Source of the DNA: Paraspadella gotoi
Lineage: Eukaryota > Chaetognatha
NCBI GenBank assembly: GCA_051294375.1
Contig: CM119264.1
Span: forward strand, 346,148 to 410,147
DNA: 64,000 nucleotides
Reading direction: 5' to 3'
Of this stretch, positions 1 to 9,299 are shown piece after piece (position 1 is the stretch's first letter; every line of letters starts with the position of its first letter). The notes beneath the pieces are model-generated. The model was given only the letters and a program-made list of their open reading frames with translations, had not been told where the DNA came from and made no database searches. The position numbers and the translations under genes were made by a program.

Positions 1-360
1 CAAGAAAGAGAAATTAGGTCAAACATTGTTTTGAACATGGCTTTACATGTAATCGCCGAAGCTGAATTAGGTCAAGAAGGTAAAATCGTGAATAATTGAG
101 TTTGTGAGATATTCGAGTCTCTTTAAAGGTAAAAAACGATTTATTTTACGTTTTTAATTTTTTATTTTGTTTTTTATTTTACTAATTTTATTTTTCTTTT
201 CCAGGTCATCGTGGGAGCTCCAATTTCGTCGCGGGATCATCGACATCGCGGGATCACGACATCGTGAGATCATCAGCGTCGCGGGATCAGGTAAGTGTTA
301 CTAACAGGTAAGTATTTGGTTTTCATTTTAATATTTTATTTCAGGACTTAACCTTTTTTT
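1..360. repeat. Arm-end module of the 8.45-kb unit (copy 1)
   Basis: Non-coding module found at the outer end of the gene-pair unit. It contains the landmarks GAAATTAGGTCAA, TCGTGGGAGCTCC and two to three degenerate copies of TCGCGGGATCATCGACAT. Recognisable copies start near 14,143, 22,600 and 36,480 on the plus strand, and a partial reverse copy lies at 31,130-31,205. On the plus strand the block 205-289 is bounded by TTTTCCAG and CAG|GTAAGTG, like an exon of an antisense transcript. No protein frame of any length is convincing. Confidence 0.8.
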
Positions 361-464
361 TTACAGGTCACCGACTTCAAGGATCATCGCGAAGGATTGG
401 TCTTCGAGGGATCGCCGTGGGATTTGTCTTCGAGGGATCTCGCAGAGGATCGGGTAAGTATAAC

Positions 465-665
465 ATTTTGCAGGATGGATCTTCGGCTTCTTCACTTCGC
501 GGATGGATCTTCGGTCTTCACTTCTAGGATGGATCTTAGCGTCTTCACTTCGTGGGATGATCTCGGCTTCTTCACTTCGCGGGAATGGATCTTCGGCGTC
601 TTCACTTCGCGGAATGGACATCTTCTGGCGTCTTCACTTCGCGGAGATCTGCGCATCTCATTCGC
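465..665. repeat. 27-bp minisatellite, copy next to gene A
   Basis: About seven tandem copies of a unit close to 27 bases with core CTTCGGCGTCTTCACTTCGC followed by GGGATGGAT. Because 27 is divisible by 3, both strands stay open over the array, giving repetitive peptides that need not be real. The same array occurs reversed at 22,215-22,385 and 30,725-30,975, next to the two other type 1 copies. It is absent from the type 2 arms at 14,580-14,750 and 23,060-23,190. Confidence 0.85.
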
Positions 666-712
666 GTGTCTGGCGGACTTCAGGATTGGATCTTCGCTTA
701 CAGCAACCGTAC

Positions 713-3067
713 TAGAGTGAGTAACGGTTGAGGCATCGGCCGGTCCTAAGCTATCCGAGACGGACGGCGGGACATGGCGGGACTCTCATCAATTGGAATT
801 CCCTTACAAGAGGTAAAGTATTTTGAATATTTGATATAATTTTTTNNNNNNNNNNNNNNNNNNNNNNNNNTTAAAGGATTTGCCAAGAAAAATTTATGAG
901 TTTGACGTACGCAAACGATTGAGACTTCCGACGTCGGTGTTTCGAGACTCGAGGCCGTCGCTTCGTTGACTGGGGTCGACGTTTCGTTGATTGGGGCCGA
1001 CGTTTCGTTGACTGAGGCCGACATTTCGTTGACTGAGGCCGACGTTTCATTGACTGAGGCCGACGTTTTGTTGATTGGGGCCGACGTTTCGTTGATTGGG
1101 GCCGACGTTTCCATTTTTTCTCAATTTGAGAGAGAGAGAAAGAGTTTGTGGAGATATCTATTTTTGACTGAAAGTAGAGGTTAATCACATTTTTAGAAAT
1201 AAGAAGTTTTTGTTTCACAATAGATCAACACAATTTGAGTTATGAGTGAAAATATTTAATGTTTAAAATATCGAATTCCATCCTCAAAGGTGAGAATTGT
1301 TTTTGTCAAGCTGTTGATCTTTTAGGTAGCAACNNNNNNNNNNGTATATATTATAATTTGTATTTTATTTTCAGGAACATACGAAAAAGACTGGGCCGGA
1401 AGGGTTGCTCGGAGGAGGCGGTGGAGGAGGCGGTGGAGGCACTCCTTGAGCCGGTCGCTGACGGTGGTCACGAGGTGAGTTTGGTTATTAAGGCTTAAAC
1501 TGAAATCAAATCATGTATATATAAAAATGTGAATTTCACCAATGATTTATCATCGTTTTTAATGATTCAGAGTTCATCGATCTCCGAGGCGATCTTTCAC
1601 TGATGGAAGATGGATTGGTGGATTTCCGGCGGCTGTCCATGGTCCTTGGACGGGTCGAAATTCTTCAGCTTGTCCTCTCCCTTGGGCCAGATGTTCACGT
1701 CGGTCTTCGGGATTGGCTTCGGAGGTTTCCCTTTCCTTCATTGCATCAACTTCCTTTCTTATCCGCTTTAGTTCGTCTGCGATCAGTTCCGAGATTGGCT
1801 GAGAACACATCTCTGCCGCTTGAAATCTAGCACGAGGCGTCGCTTTCTCAAGTTCTTTTTTGGTATTTTCCATTTTTGTAATTAATTGAAATGTGCCTGC
1901 GTATTTAAAAAAAACCATGAAAGAAAAATATCAATAAAAACGTACGAGTCTATCACACACTCTTTGTCAAATGAATTTATTGTTTTTTATTTATTTTTTT
2001 TAATGTAGACGATCCTCGCGTCAGTGGAATTTGGTGCGAGCTCAATCCTTTTGGCACTGGGAGCCCGCCTCAGGTAGTAGGCGCGTAACGAAAGTCCGGT
2101 GGAGAGAGTGCCGAGGAATTTTCTCATCTTTTCCCTCCTTTCTTCTGCCTCGTCCTCTTCCCACCCTGGAGTTGGGTAATAGGTGGCGGCTTTGTCATAG
2201 TATTCCAGTTTCTGTTGGGCAGGTAAGTATTATTTGATAGTTTTATTGTTTATATTATTATTATTTCTTTTTAGGTTTTCGTGAATTGACTTACTTTGGC
2301 CATCTTGATTCGGATTTCGATTCGAGAGTGAAAGTTTTCGAAATGTAACTGAATATCGACTGAACGTGAAAGGTAAGTACAAATAAGAACGAATTATTTT
2401 TGAGAAGACAATTAATAATGAATAAATGTCAATGAACAAAACTAAGAAAATGGTAAGTGAAGTAGAGTTAAAAGGATCGTTCATGGCATTTTGATTCTTC
2501 GGAGATTTCCATTTGAGTGATCTTTGAGAGAATAGCGCGATCTCTCTTTCCTCTCGAGATCTTTCTCATTTTCTCGCGGGCATTTTCTAGAGCGCGACTC
2601 TCTCTCTCATTTAAAAGTTCATTCCTCATCTCAGCCACTCTTCTTTTCCAGTATTTCATTCTCGCCCTTCTTTTTTCCTCGCGTTTGTGATCGCGAGCGA
2701 TCTCGCGAGCTTTTTCGTGTGCCCATTTCTTTTTAAATTCGACGAGGCATTCCTCCGAAGTCGATTTCATCAGCTTGATCGGCTCGTCTTCAGATTCCGA
2801 CGAGGATGTTTCGTGGCGCCATTTTGAGACTTCGATGATTTCTATGATGTCATCGTCGAGAAACTCCGGAATGGATGGCGGCGAGTTTGGCAGTGAGTTT
2901 GGCGAAGGAAATTCCACCAAAGTTGGCATGTCTTCGTCGATGACTACGATCTCCATCGATTCTTCCATTTTGGAATGAGAATTAAACAAGCTGGATATCT
3001 GCAGGTAAGTTGGGTTGAAAACATGTTGAAATTTTCTAATATTTCCTTTACAGAATTTGGACTTCAT
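713..3067 (-). CDS. Gene copy A (type 1): unrecognised multi-exon protein family
   Basis: Best preserved copy of the family, read on the minus strand from about 3,067 to 713. Segments in order: acidic/basic exon (2,968-2,468), small exon (2,348-2,295), KKLEYYD exon (2,211-1,987), coiled-coil exon (about 1,905-1,574), leucine-rich piece (1,470-1,373), 8-residue repeat (1,123-871) and the start of the C-terminal exon (803-713). After CTCAACCGTTACTC the last exon jumps into the 27-bp array, so the YWRVGHDALAQFF part present in copies B and C is missing. N runs at 846-870 and 1,334-1,343 interrupt it. I know no homologue. Composition suggests an intracellular, highly charged, partly coiled-coil protein. 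Exact exon ends and whether all pieces form one mRNA are unresolved. Confidence 0.55.
871..1123 (-). repeat. 24-bp coding-type minisatellite (8-residue repeat) in gene A
   Basis: About seven tandem copies of a 24-base unit with core GCCGACGTTTCGTTGACTGA. On the minus strand two frames are open throughout: one reads NETSASV/NETSAPI repeats, the other RRPQSTK repeats. The array recurs at 15,600-15,720, 24,040-24,170, 21,090-21,295 and 29,590-29,790, always between the N-gap or short-ORF segment and the C-terminal exon. Copy number varies between copies and is low in the type 2 arms. Which frame is used cannot be decided from one copy. Confidence 0.75.
1574..1905 (-). CDS. Gene A, coiled-coil-like exon (RIRKEVDA)
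   Basis: Follows a minus-strand acceptor AAATACGCAG. It contains an internal ATG (MENTKKELEKA), then a heptad-like charged helix (ISELIADELKRIRKEVDAM), a hydrophilic G/P/Q-rich tail and the end PSVKDRLGDR before TGA. The type 2 copy B has RIRREVDA and IKDRL at matching places (16,500-16,740), so two conserved anchors survive in otherwise diverged sequence. A weak donor CCATCA|GTGAAAG lies just before the stop. Confidence 0.6.
1987..2211 (-). CDS. Gene A, conserved KLEYYD/YYPTPGW exon
   Basis: Starts after acceptor CCCAACAG at 2,212 and reads KLEYYDKAATYYPTPGW, an acidic/basic helix-like stretch (EEDEAEERREKMRKFL), then LRAYYLRRAPSAKRIELAP, to a TAA at 1,989-1,987. Compared with type 2 (copy F, 4,662 onward), the DNA differences fall mostly at third positions of this frame (CTG/TTA, TAT/TAC, CCA/CCC, GGC/GGA, GAA/GAG). 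The amino-acid changes are mild (K/R, T/I, E/A). That pattern is expected of selected protein sequence and identifies the coding strand. Copies C and E continue through this point to a GTAAGTT donor, so the stop in A may be local divergence. Confidence 0.75.
   Translation of the reverse strand, partial: KLEYYDKAATYYPTPGWEEDEAEERREKMRKFLGTLSTGLSLRAYYLRRAPSAKRIELAPNSTDARIVYIKKNK
2295..2348 (-). CDS. Gene A, 18-codon exon ending MAK|
   Basis: Bounded on the minus strand by CGATATTCAG and AAA|GTAAGTCAA. It encodes 18 codons ending IKMAK and joins in phase 0 to the next exon (KLEYYD). The counterpart in copy F (4,516-4,577, plus strand) ends FKVAK with the identical donor AAA|GTAAGTC. The coding-strand intron to the next exon is 2,212-2,294. 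Confidence 0.65.
2468..2968 (-). CDS. Gene A, acidic-basic exon (166 codons, open)
   Basis: Open from ATG at 2,968 to TAA at 2,468. Residues 1-15 (MEESMEIVVIDEDMP) and about 35-65 are acidic (DDDIIEIIE, SSSESEDEP). Residues about 75-150 are dense in K, R and E (KREEKRRAR, KYWKRRVAEMRNE), as in a long charged helix. The frame can extend upstream to 3,067, but a coding-strand intron (TCT|GTAAAGG ... CTGCAG) fits 3,003-3,055, so the leader is probably non-coding. Copy E keeps the same frame (EIVVIDED, KREEKRRAR) at 27,300-27,675, which supports coding. Copies C and E have GT after CATGAAC, the likely donor; A lacks it and runs to a stop. Possible roles such as nucleic-acid binding are only composition-based guesses. 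Confidence 0.65.
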   Translation of the reverse strand: MEESMEIVVIDEDMPTLVEFPSPNSLPNSPPSIPEFLDDDIIEIIEVSKWRHETSSSESEDEPIKLMKSTSEECLVEFKKKWAHEKAREIARDHKREEKRRARMKYWKRRVAEMRNELLNERESRALENAREKMRKISRGKRDRAILSKITQMEISEESKCHERSF

Positions 3068-3081
3068 CGGAACAGGTAAAT

Positions 3082-3590
3082 TTAAAATGTTTGGTTTGTT
3101 TGTATTAATATTTTAATTTTATTATTTTTTATTTTAGGTTCGACGCGACGAGGGATTCGACGCGACGAGGGATTCGACGGCGACGAGGGATTCGACGGCG
3201 GCAAAGAATTCGACTGGACCAAGTGAATTTTTTGTATCTTATTTTTTTTGTGATAATTTACTAATATTTCTCTTTTTTTAGGTTTGGCGACGGCGGCGAG
3301 GGATTCATCGACGGCGGACAAGAAATTCAATTGTTTACTCGATGCGAAAAAATATACCCGCTCGTATTATTATTGCGTGAACTGATTTCCTCGTTTTTCT
3401 TCAGTTTGCGACCGCGGCCGTAGGCGAGGATTGCAATCGACGGCTGGCAAGAAATTCAACAGCGGCAACAAATGAGGGAGAAATTCCAACGGCGGCAAAT
3501 GGGTGACAAGGATTGCATCAATCGGCGTAAAAGGGGATCGGCGGAGACGAACTTCGAAGGTAATCTTTTACGGTTTAATTGGAGACGTTG
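3082..3590. repeat. Spacer with GGGATTCGACG minisatellite
   Basis: Between the two divergent gene copies of the first unit. 3,138-3,200 has about four copies of an 18-base unit GACGCGACGAGGGATTC, followed by related single pieces at 3,285-3,330 and 3,400-3,560. Related sequence lies reversed at 18,180-18,440 and 26,680-26,950. The blocks are separated by T-rich stretches that look like introns on the plus strand. Confidence 0.65.
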
Positions 3591-3960
3591 AGACTACAGA
3601 ATTGATGAAGAGTAAAGTTTTTTCTCTTAGAAGGAGCCGTTGAATTGTGATCGATATCGCAATTTTCGCAAGTAAAATGGACCTATTTCAACTAGCGAGA
3701 CTGCAAACTAAGCAAACACCCTTTGGCAATAGCTATTTTGAATTACTCGATTAGTAATACAATAATTTGCGTAAAATAACTTTCAACAGGAAAACATACT
3801 CGAGCACTCGCGAAAGCAGATACCAAGATTCTTCGATGCACCTTTTATCATATATAAAAACTTCTGAGACCAATTCGAAAGCGAGATAAATTTCGGGAGC
3901 TTTCCGATACGGGCGAAAAAATCGAATTAATTCAAGGACGCGGGTACTAAAATATGAATT
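3590..3960. other. Centre of the head-to-head unit, putative shared upstream region
   Basis: No open frame of note. This stretch is the reverse complement of 17,790-18,160 and 26,270-26,690. It lies between the presumed 5' ends of the type 1 and type 2 genes in all three units, so a bidirectional promoter here is a reasonable inference. I see no diagnostic core promoter element. Confidence 0.45.
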
Positions 3961-4079
3961 TGAAGTTTAAGAGAGAGAATGTCGTTCGTATCAAATAGAG
4001 CGAGAGACACGCGTATAGACTGGCCAAAAAGTCTAATTTAACTTTAAAGATTGGTTGATTTAACTTGTAAATGGCACTT

Positions 4080-4870
4080 CCGGAGGAAAATGTCGTGTCG
4101 AACATTTCAGAGAAAAAGAAAATAGGGGCGCGACGAAAAAGCGTCGCGAGATTGGGCTCGAGACGCAAAAAATGAGAATGAATCCCGGAAGGAAGATTGG
4201 CAGAAATGAAAGAACGAAACTATTTAAATGAGAAGAGAAAGTCGCGCTCTTAGAGAAAGGCGCGCGAGAAAGATGAAGGAAAGATCACAAGAGGAAAGAG
4301 AAGAGATCGTTAAGCGTTTAACAACTCATCAGGAAAAATAACGTCAAATTGGAAATAAATGGAGAGGAACAAATAAAAACTGTGGTTCAAATCCTCATGT
4401 TTATTAAAAAACCATCATTGATCATTCCTCATTAACATCCAGATGTGCGTTCAGTTGTGNNNNNNNNNNNNNNNNNNNNNNNNNGTTCCTTTCTCCATGT
4501 TCAGTCGATATCTAGATATATTCACGAAATCGCTTAGGCACATCTGCGCCCACATCCTCGAATTCAAGGTGGCCAAAGTAAGTCAATCCACGAAAACCTA
4601 AAAGAAAATAATAATAACAATAAACAGTAAAACCACCAAATAATACTTACCTGCATTACAGAAATTAGAATACTATGACGAGTACGCCGCATACTACCCC
4701 ACTCCGGGGTGGGAGGAGGATGCCGCGGAGGAGAACCGGGAGAGGATGAGAAGGTTCCTCGGAATCCTCTCCACTGGGCGCCCTCTGCGCGCCTACTATT
4801 AGAGGCAGCCGCCCAGGGCCGAAGAAACCAGGCCCGCTCAAGGCAGCGGACCATACGCGTTTGCTCAAAC
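4080..4870 (+). pseudogene. Gene copy F (type 2), truncated at 4,870
   Basis: Plus-strand type 2 copy, divergent from gene A. It has a decayed basic exon (about 4,100-4,330), an N run (4,460-4,484), a small exon 4,516-4,577 (RHICAHILEFKVAK), a canonical intron 4,578-4,661 (GTAAGTC...TTACAG) and the exon 4,662-4,870 (KLEYYDEYAAYYPTPGW). The frame stops at 4,800-4,802 because CTATTAGAGG lacks one C found in copy B (CTATCTAGAGG, about 17,115). After about 4,868 homology to the unit ends abruptly and unrelated repeat begins, so the 3' half of the gene is missing. Confidence 0.65.
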
Positions 4871-4889
4871 TGTTTCTTAAAATGAAGTC

Positions 4890-6120
4890 ACGTTGCTATT
4901 TTTCAACAAAACGTATAGATTAACCTGTTTAGGAAACAGTGAAATAACCAAAACAGAAAATCTTGTGGGGCAAAATCACCAAAACGTGATATCCGTTCAC
5001 TTGATCGATGAAACCGAATAATGAAAGCGATTCCTGGATTTTAGGAAAAGTCATAAGTTATTGCAAAAAACATATTTATTCAGCAGGTTGATTATATCTA
5101 GATATACATAATACCAAAGAATAAACTCGCATCAGGATAAATGTACAATAGAATAGCAAATGTGATATAGGAATCTTGAGCCTCTTTAAATAATGAGAAT
5201 TACTTCGTTTAAACAGAAATCGCTATATTTAGGCTTATTTTCTCAGCAAACGCCCATAAATATCTTAAATTCAAATATTCTCAAATATTCTGAAAACTTT
5301 TCCATTTACCACAATCATCCTGAAATAATTTTTTGAGAATTTGTCGCAACCAAGTGCTCGAACAAAGTTTTTCAAATGGTGATTGAGGCTGCGAACTCAA
5401 CACGTGTGGTTATTAACTAATAGGTGAAGCAATGTAAAAAACAGTATCATCCAAAATTATAATAACTCGATATAACTGATAGAATTATACATTGATGAGC
5501 CGGAGTTTCGTTCTTGCTCACTTACTGAGATAACTCAATACCGCTGGTTGAAACGCGAGATCTTGTGGGAAAACGTAAAACTAGAACTGGAGAGTAGCCC
5601 ACAACAACGCGATGGTATAACACAAAATATAAATGATCATCTCAGTAAGCTCGCTATTCAATAGCTAAGCACAAGAGATGGATGTAGAATACATATGAGT
5701 CATCACTTACGAAAACGGCAACAAACGCATAATAAATGTCCATACTTAAACGACGATGGTAATTAATATTAGATACAATCTGGTTAATGAAGGAACATAA
5801 TTAAAACATATAAATGAATTATAAAAACAATAATGTTTATAAACAATATTATATTGTTTATACTTTAAACACTTTACAAAAGGAAAGTTGAGAGGCGACG
5901 GAAAAATACAAACGAGAGTGATTGTCCTGACCAAATGATCATAGTCGCTTTTTCTTAAAATATGATTAGTGAAACTATTATTCAATTCTGCAGACTATCA
6001 TCGTTAATAAAGAAAGTTTAAAAAAAAAATCATATATAGAATTCTTGGGGTCATTTTGAATGAACCTCCTAAATAGGAGGCAAATCACATTTTCTGCTCT
6101 GATGCGCCAAGCAAGCTGTT
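4890..6120 (-). repeat. Inverted copy of the 53,250-54,450 block
   Basis: Reverse complement, with many small indels, of 53,250-54,450. A further plus-strand copy lies at 39,820-40,650. Landmarks are the reversed forms of CCAGGATCGGCTTTCATTATTGG (54,330), CACCTAATCAGCCATTGAAA (54,001) and GGCGGCATCAGAGCAGAAAA (53,279). AT-rich, with no credible gene. Confidence 0.75.
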
Positions 6121-6640
6121 AATTCTTCTCTTACTCTCTCACCTCTCCTCTTCTTCTCTCTCTCTCGGCTCTGTTCTCTTCTTCAGATGTATGAAATCAG
6201 GGTGGATGCGATTTCTATCTTAATTGTTTTCATTCTCATACCATTTTGTTTTTGTGTCGCTGTGCATTGGGCTCTCCTCTCCCTATAGTATATTTTTTCT
6301 TTTAGTCGCTAATTTACATGCTTTTATTTCTTTTATCTTTATTTTTCTTACTGATTCTGTTTTGTTTGCTGTCTTCTCCGTTACTTTTCTATGTTTCTTT
6401 CTTTTTTAATCTTTCTCTCTCTTTCTCCTCTCCTCTCCTCTCTCCCTCCTTTCTGTTCTATCAGACTCATCATGTCTGTCTCTCTCCTCTCATCTCTCTC
6501 TCTTCTCTCGCTCGTCTTTCTCTTCTCTTCTCCTCCCTCTATCGCTCCCTCTTCCTCTCTCTCATCTTTCTCTCTCTCTCTCTCTCTCATCTCTCTTCGC
6601 TCTCTTTTCTCTCTCATCTCCATCCTTCTTCCTCTCCTAA
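6121..6640. repeat. CT-rich low-complexity tract
   Basis: Nearly pure pyrimidine strand (CTCTCT, TTCTC). The long open frames on both strands here are S/L/F-rich or R/E-rich and are produced by composition alone. It corresponds to the reversed GA tract at 52,510-52,960. Confidence 0.9.
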
Positions 6641-7140
6641 CGACATATCGACGGATTTATCAACGAAAGAGATAATAAATGGTTTATTTGGGCGGGAATT
6701 GCGTAGTCTGTGTTAATAACGTCGTCGTTTTCAAATCGTGTCGTTTCAATCGTCGTCGTCTTCATCGTCGTAGTCTTTAATAGCGTCGTTGTCGTCATCG
6801 TCGTCGTGCTCTTCATCGTCATCGTCATCTCGATCATCAATCAGTCATCAATCAGTATCATCATCATAATCATCATGAATATCATCATCACATCTCATCG
6901 TTTGTTGTCTTCATCGGTCGTCATCTACTTCAGTCATCATCGTCGCGTGCAGTTGTCATCCTTGTCAGTATTTGTACGTAGCATCATCGTCTTGCCTCGT
7001 TGTCGTCTTCTTCATCTCCATCATACGTCGTCTTCATGTGTAGTCTTCATGATCGTCGTCACTTTTCATCGTTAGTCTGGTGTCATCGTCGTTTGTCATG
7101 TCGTATCGTCTCATGAAAAGTCGAATATGAAGCCGGGTCA
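6640..7140. repeat. Degenerate ATC/GTC trinucleotide tract
   Basis: Dominated by GTCGTC, ATCGTC and ATCATC triplets. Reverse-complement copies are 48,484-48,642 and 52,000-52,440 (GATGACGACGATG). Entry boundary CCTCTCCTAACGACATATCG (6,632) matches the reverse complement of 48,680-48,700. No gene. Confidence 0.85.
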
Positions 7141-7189
7141 GATAGACGGCGAAAGAGGTCGGGGAGGTCACGGAGTTGAGGTGTTTTAT

Positions 7190-8090
7190 TGAATTACTTT
7201 GTTAATTTATGTATTAATTATTTAATTGTTTTTCTAGAAAGAGAGAGGAGAGAGGAGAGAGAGAGAGAGAGATAGGAGGAGAGAGAGAGAGAGGATGGAA
7301 AGAGAGAGAGAATGAGAGAGAGAGAATGACAGGTGCATAACGAGAAGGGGTGCGCGGAGTGACAGTGCCAGTTACCTTTGGTGCTTGCAGTGGCGTCAGC
7401 GAATCGATTGAGAGTGTGAATAGAAAGGATGAATGCACAAGGAATGTGCAACTGAGGATGGCATCTGAGTGGGATAATTGCCATGAAGATGGATGCTACG
7501 ATTGGCGATGGAGATGCATCTGAGATGGGCTATTTCATAGGATGGACTCGATGAATTGAGATGGACTAGGATAGTAATTTGATGAGATGAGCGCTGAGGG
7601 GCAGAATTGTCTCGCCATTCCTACTCTCTCTCTCTCTTCCATTCTTCTTCTCTGTCCATCTTCCTCGTTCTCTCGTTCCCTTCCTTCCTTCTCCTCTCTC
7701 TCCTCTCTCTCCTACGCCATTCGAGACGTCGGGTCGACAAACGAACAAGAACAACAACAAGACAACAACAACACAAAAACAACAAAAACAACCAACACAA
7801 AAACGCACCTTAAAAATAAGTGCAGATATTCTGAATATACGGATTTTAAGCAGAGAGAGTATGATCTACGAGAAATTGAGGTTTTCGAGTGGGGCTGGCG
7901 GGGCTGGGGGGGCTGGGCGGTTGGCGCGCGGCGGGTGCGGCGGCTGGGGGACGCGGGGCGGGAGGCGGCGGCGGCAGGTGGCGAGACAGAAGCGGCTACG
8001 GATAACATTTGTTGGATGCAAAGTTAACGTATCAGTGAATCTGCGAACAGCGGAACAGTTTTAAGGAGGATGATTAATGTTTGGTGTAAT
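7190..8090. repeat. Composite GA / GCCATCTCA / CAA / GGC-rich repeat block (inverted)
   Basis: In order: GA tract (7,240-7,330), degenerate ATGGCATCTGAG units (7,455-7,540), CT tract (7,615-7,715), CAACAACAA tract (7,745-7,805) and a GGC-rich island (7,880-7,990). The same order appears reversed at 47,630-48,360 and 51,060-51,860, so this is one conserved composite unit. No protein frame is supported. Confidence 0.8.
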
Positions 8091-9290
8091 TTCTTCATCC
8101 AGTATTATAGGGTGATTTGGGGTGATTTGGTAGAAAAAAATGAGCGATGTACCAGGTGATATATGTGAATTTAATGTACTGATAGATTAATTTGTGATCG
8201 CGTGGAAGATGATTATTGTTCATAGAGAGAGATAATTAGAACCTGATATATAAGATAGAAAGATATATGAAGAGATAGACAGTGAGCATAGAAAATATAG
8301 ATGAACAATGATAATTATCGAAGTGTCCAGCAGAAAAAAAATAGAGAGAGCTAATATATAGATATACATTATTGATGTAGAGCCGAATAGAGACAAAAAA
8401 TATGATGCGATAGAAATATAGATAGACGAGATATATGAATGACGATGATACGAAGAGAATAGAGATAACAAAATGATGGAAAGATGATAATAGATTTGTG
8501 ATGCGATGAAATATATTGATGATATAATAATGATAGTCAATGAATGCGATAATAGTCTTCATAATAATAGTCATTCATAAAAGAAAAAAAGTGTATGAGT
8601 CTACAAAAAGAGAAAGAGGAGAGAGAGGAGAGAGGTGTGTTGGAAAGAATATTGGGATGAATTATAATATTAATAGATATATATAAGAAGGAAAATATAT
8701 AATAATTTTTGGATTTTGTAAATAAAAAATTGGTTATTCAGTATGGTTGATTTAAGTAATTAATTTTATATATAACATTGAATAAGACTAGATTTTGGTC
8801 ATCTTTAAATGAGGTTTGAGACTTATTTTTTGGCATATTTTGAAATAATGAGATTGATATTGGATTGTTGAATGGAAAAATGTGCTATAGAGTAAAAACT
8901 ATTTTCATAATAAGGTCAAAAATGTATAATCTATGACAAAAATATATAAGGTAGAAATAGCTGTTAGAAACTAATTATTTCTTGCTTCAATATTTTTTTT
9001 TACTTATAAAAAATTTTATGTATCATTACTTGAAGTTTAATATTGGATGAAATTTTTGAGATTGTTCTTTATTTTTTTTAGAAGATAACGAGACGAGGTC
9101 ATTTTATATTTGCATATTTAAGCTAATTTATATATTTAAACATCAGAATATTATTATTTTAAAAGGATAAATGATGAAAATATATACACTAAAAAAATTT
9201 AAATTAAATTGTAAAAATTATTAGAATAACAAAAAAGTAATGTTTAATATGACTATATTTTTTTTCTCAACCTATTTTAGATATATTTGA
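8090..9290. other. AT-rich region without a gene
   Basis: 8,220-8,590 is rich in GATAGA/ATGATGATA, and the rest is simple AT-rich DNA with oligo-A and oligo-T runs. Hydrophobic minus-strand frames (I/S/Y-rich) follow from composition. I see no gene, RNA or clear repeat boundary. Confidence 0.7.
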
Positions 9291-9299
9291 CCCAATAGG

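Noticed and set aside
6318-6716. 132-codon plus-strand frame and overlapping minus-strand frames
   Set aside because: Lies in a CT tract; composition (S, L, F or R, E, M) is dictated by the dinucleotide repeat on every frame.
6710-7075. 121-codon V/I-rich frame resembling membrane segments
   Set aside because: Produced by GTC/ATC triplets; the opposite strand gives poly-D/T-like frames at the related tract 48,484-48,642.
8220-8574. Hydrophobic minus-strand frames of 106-112 codons
   Set aside because: Built from GATAGA/ATGATA simple sequence; no splice sites, no conservation in the other copies of the block.
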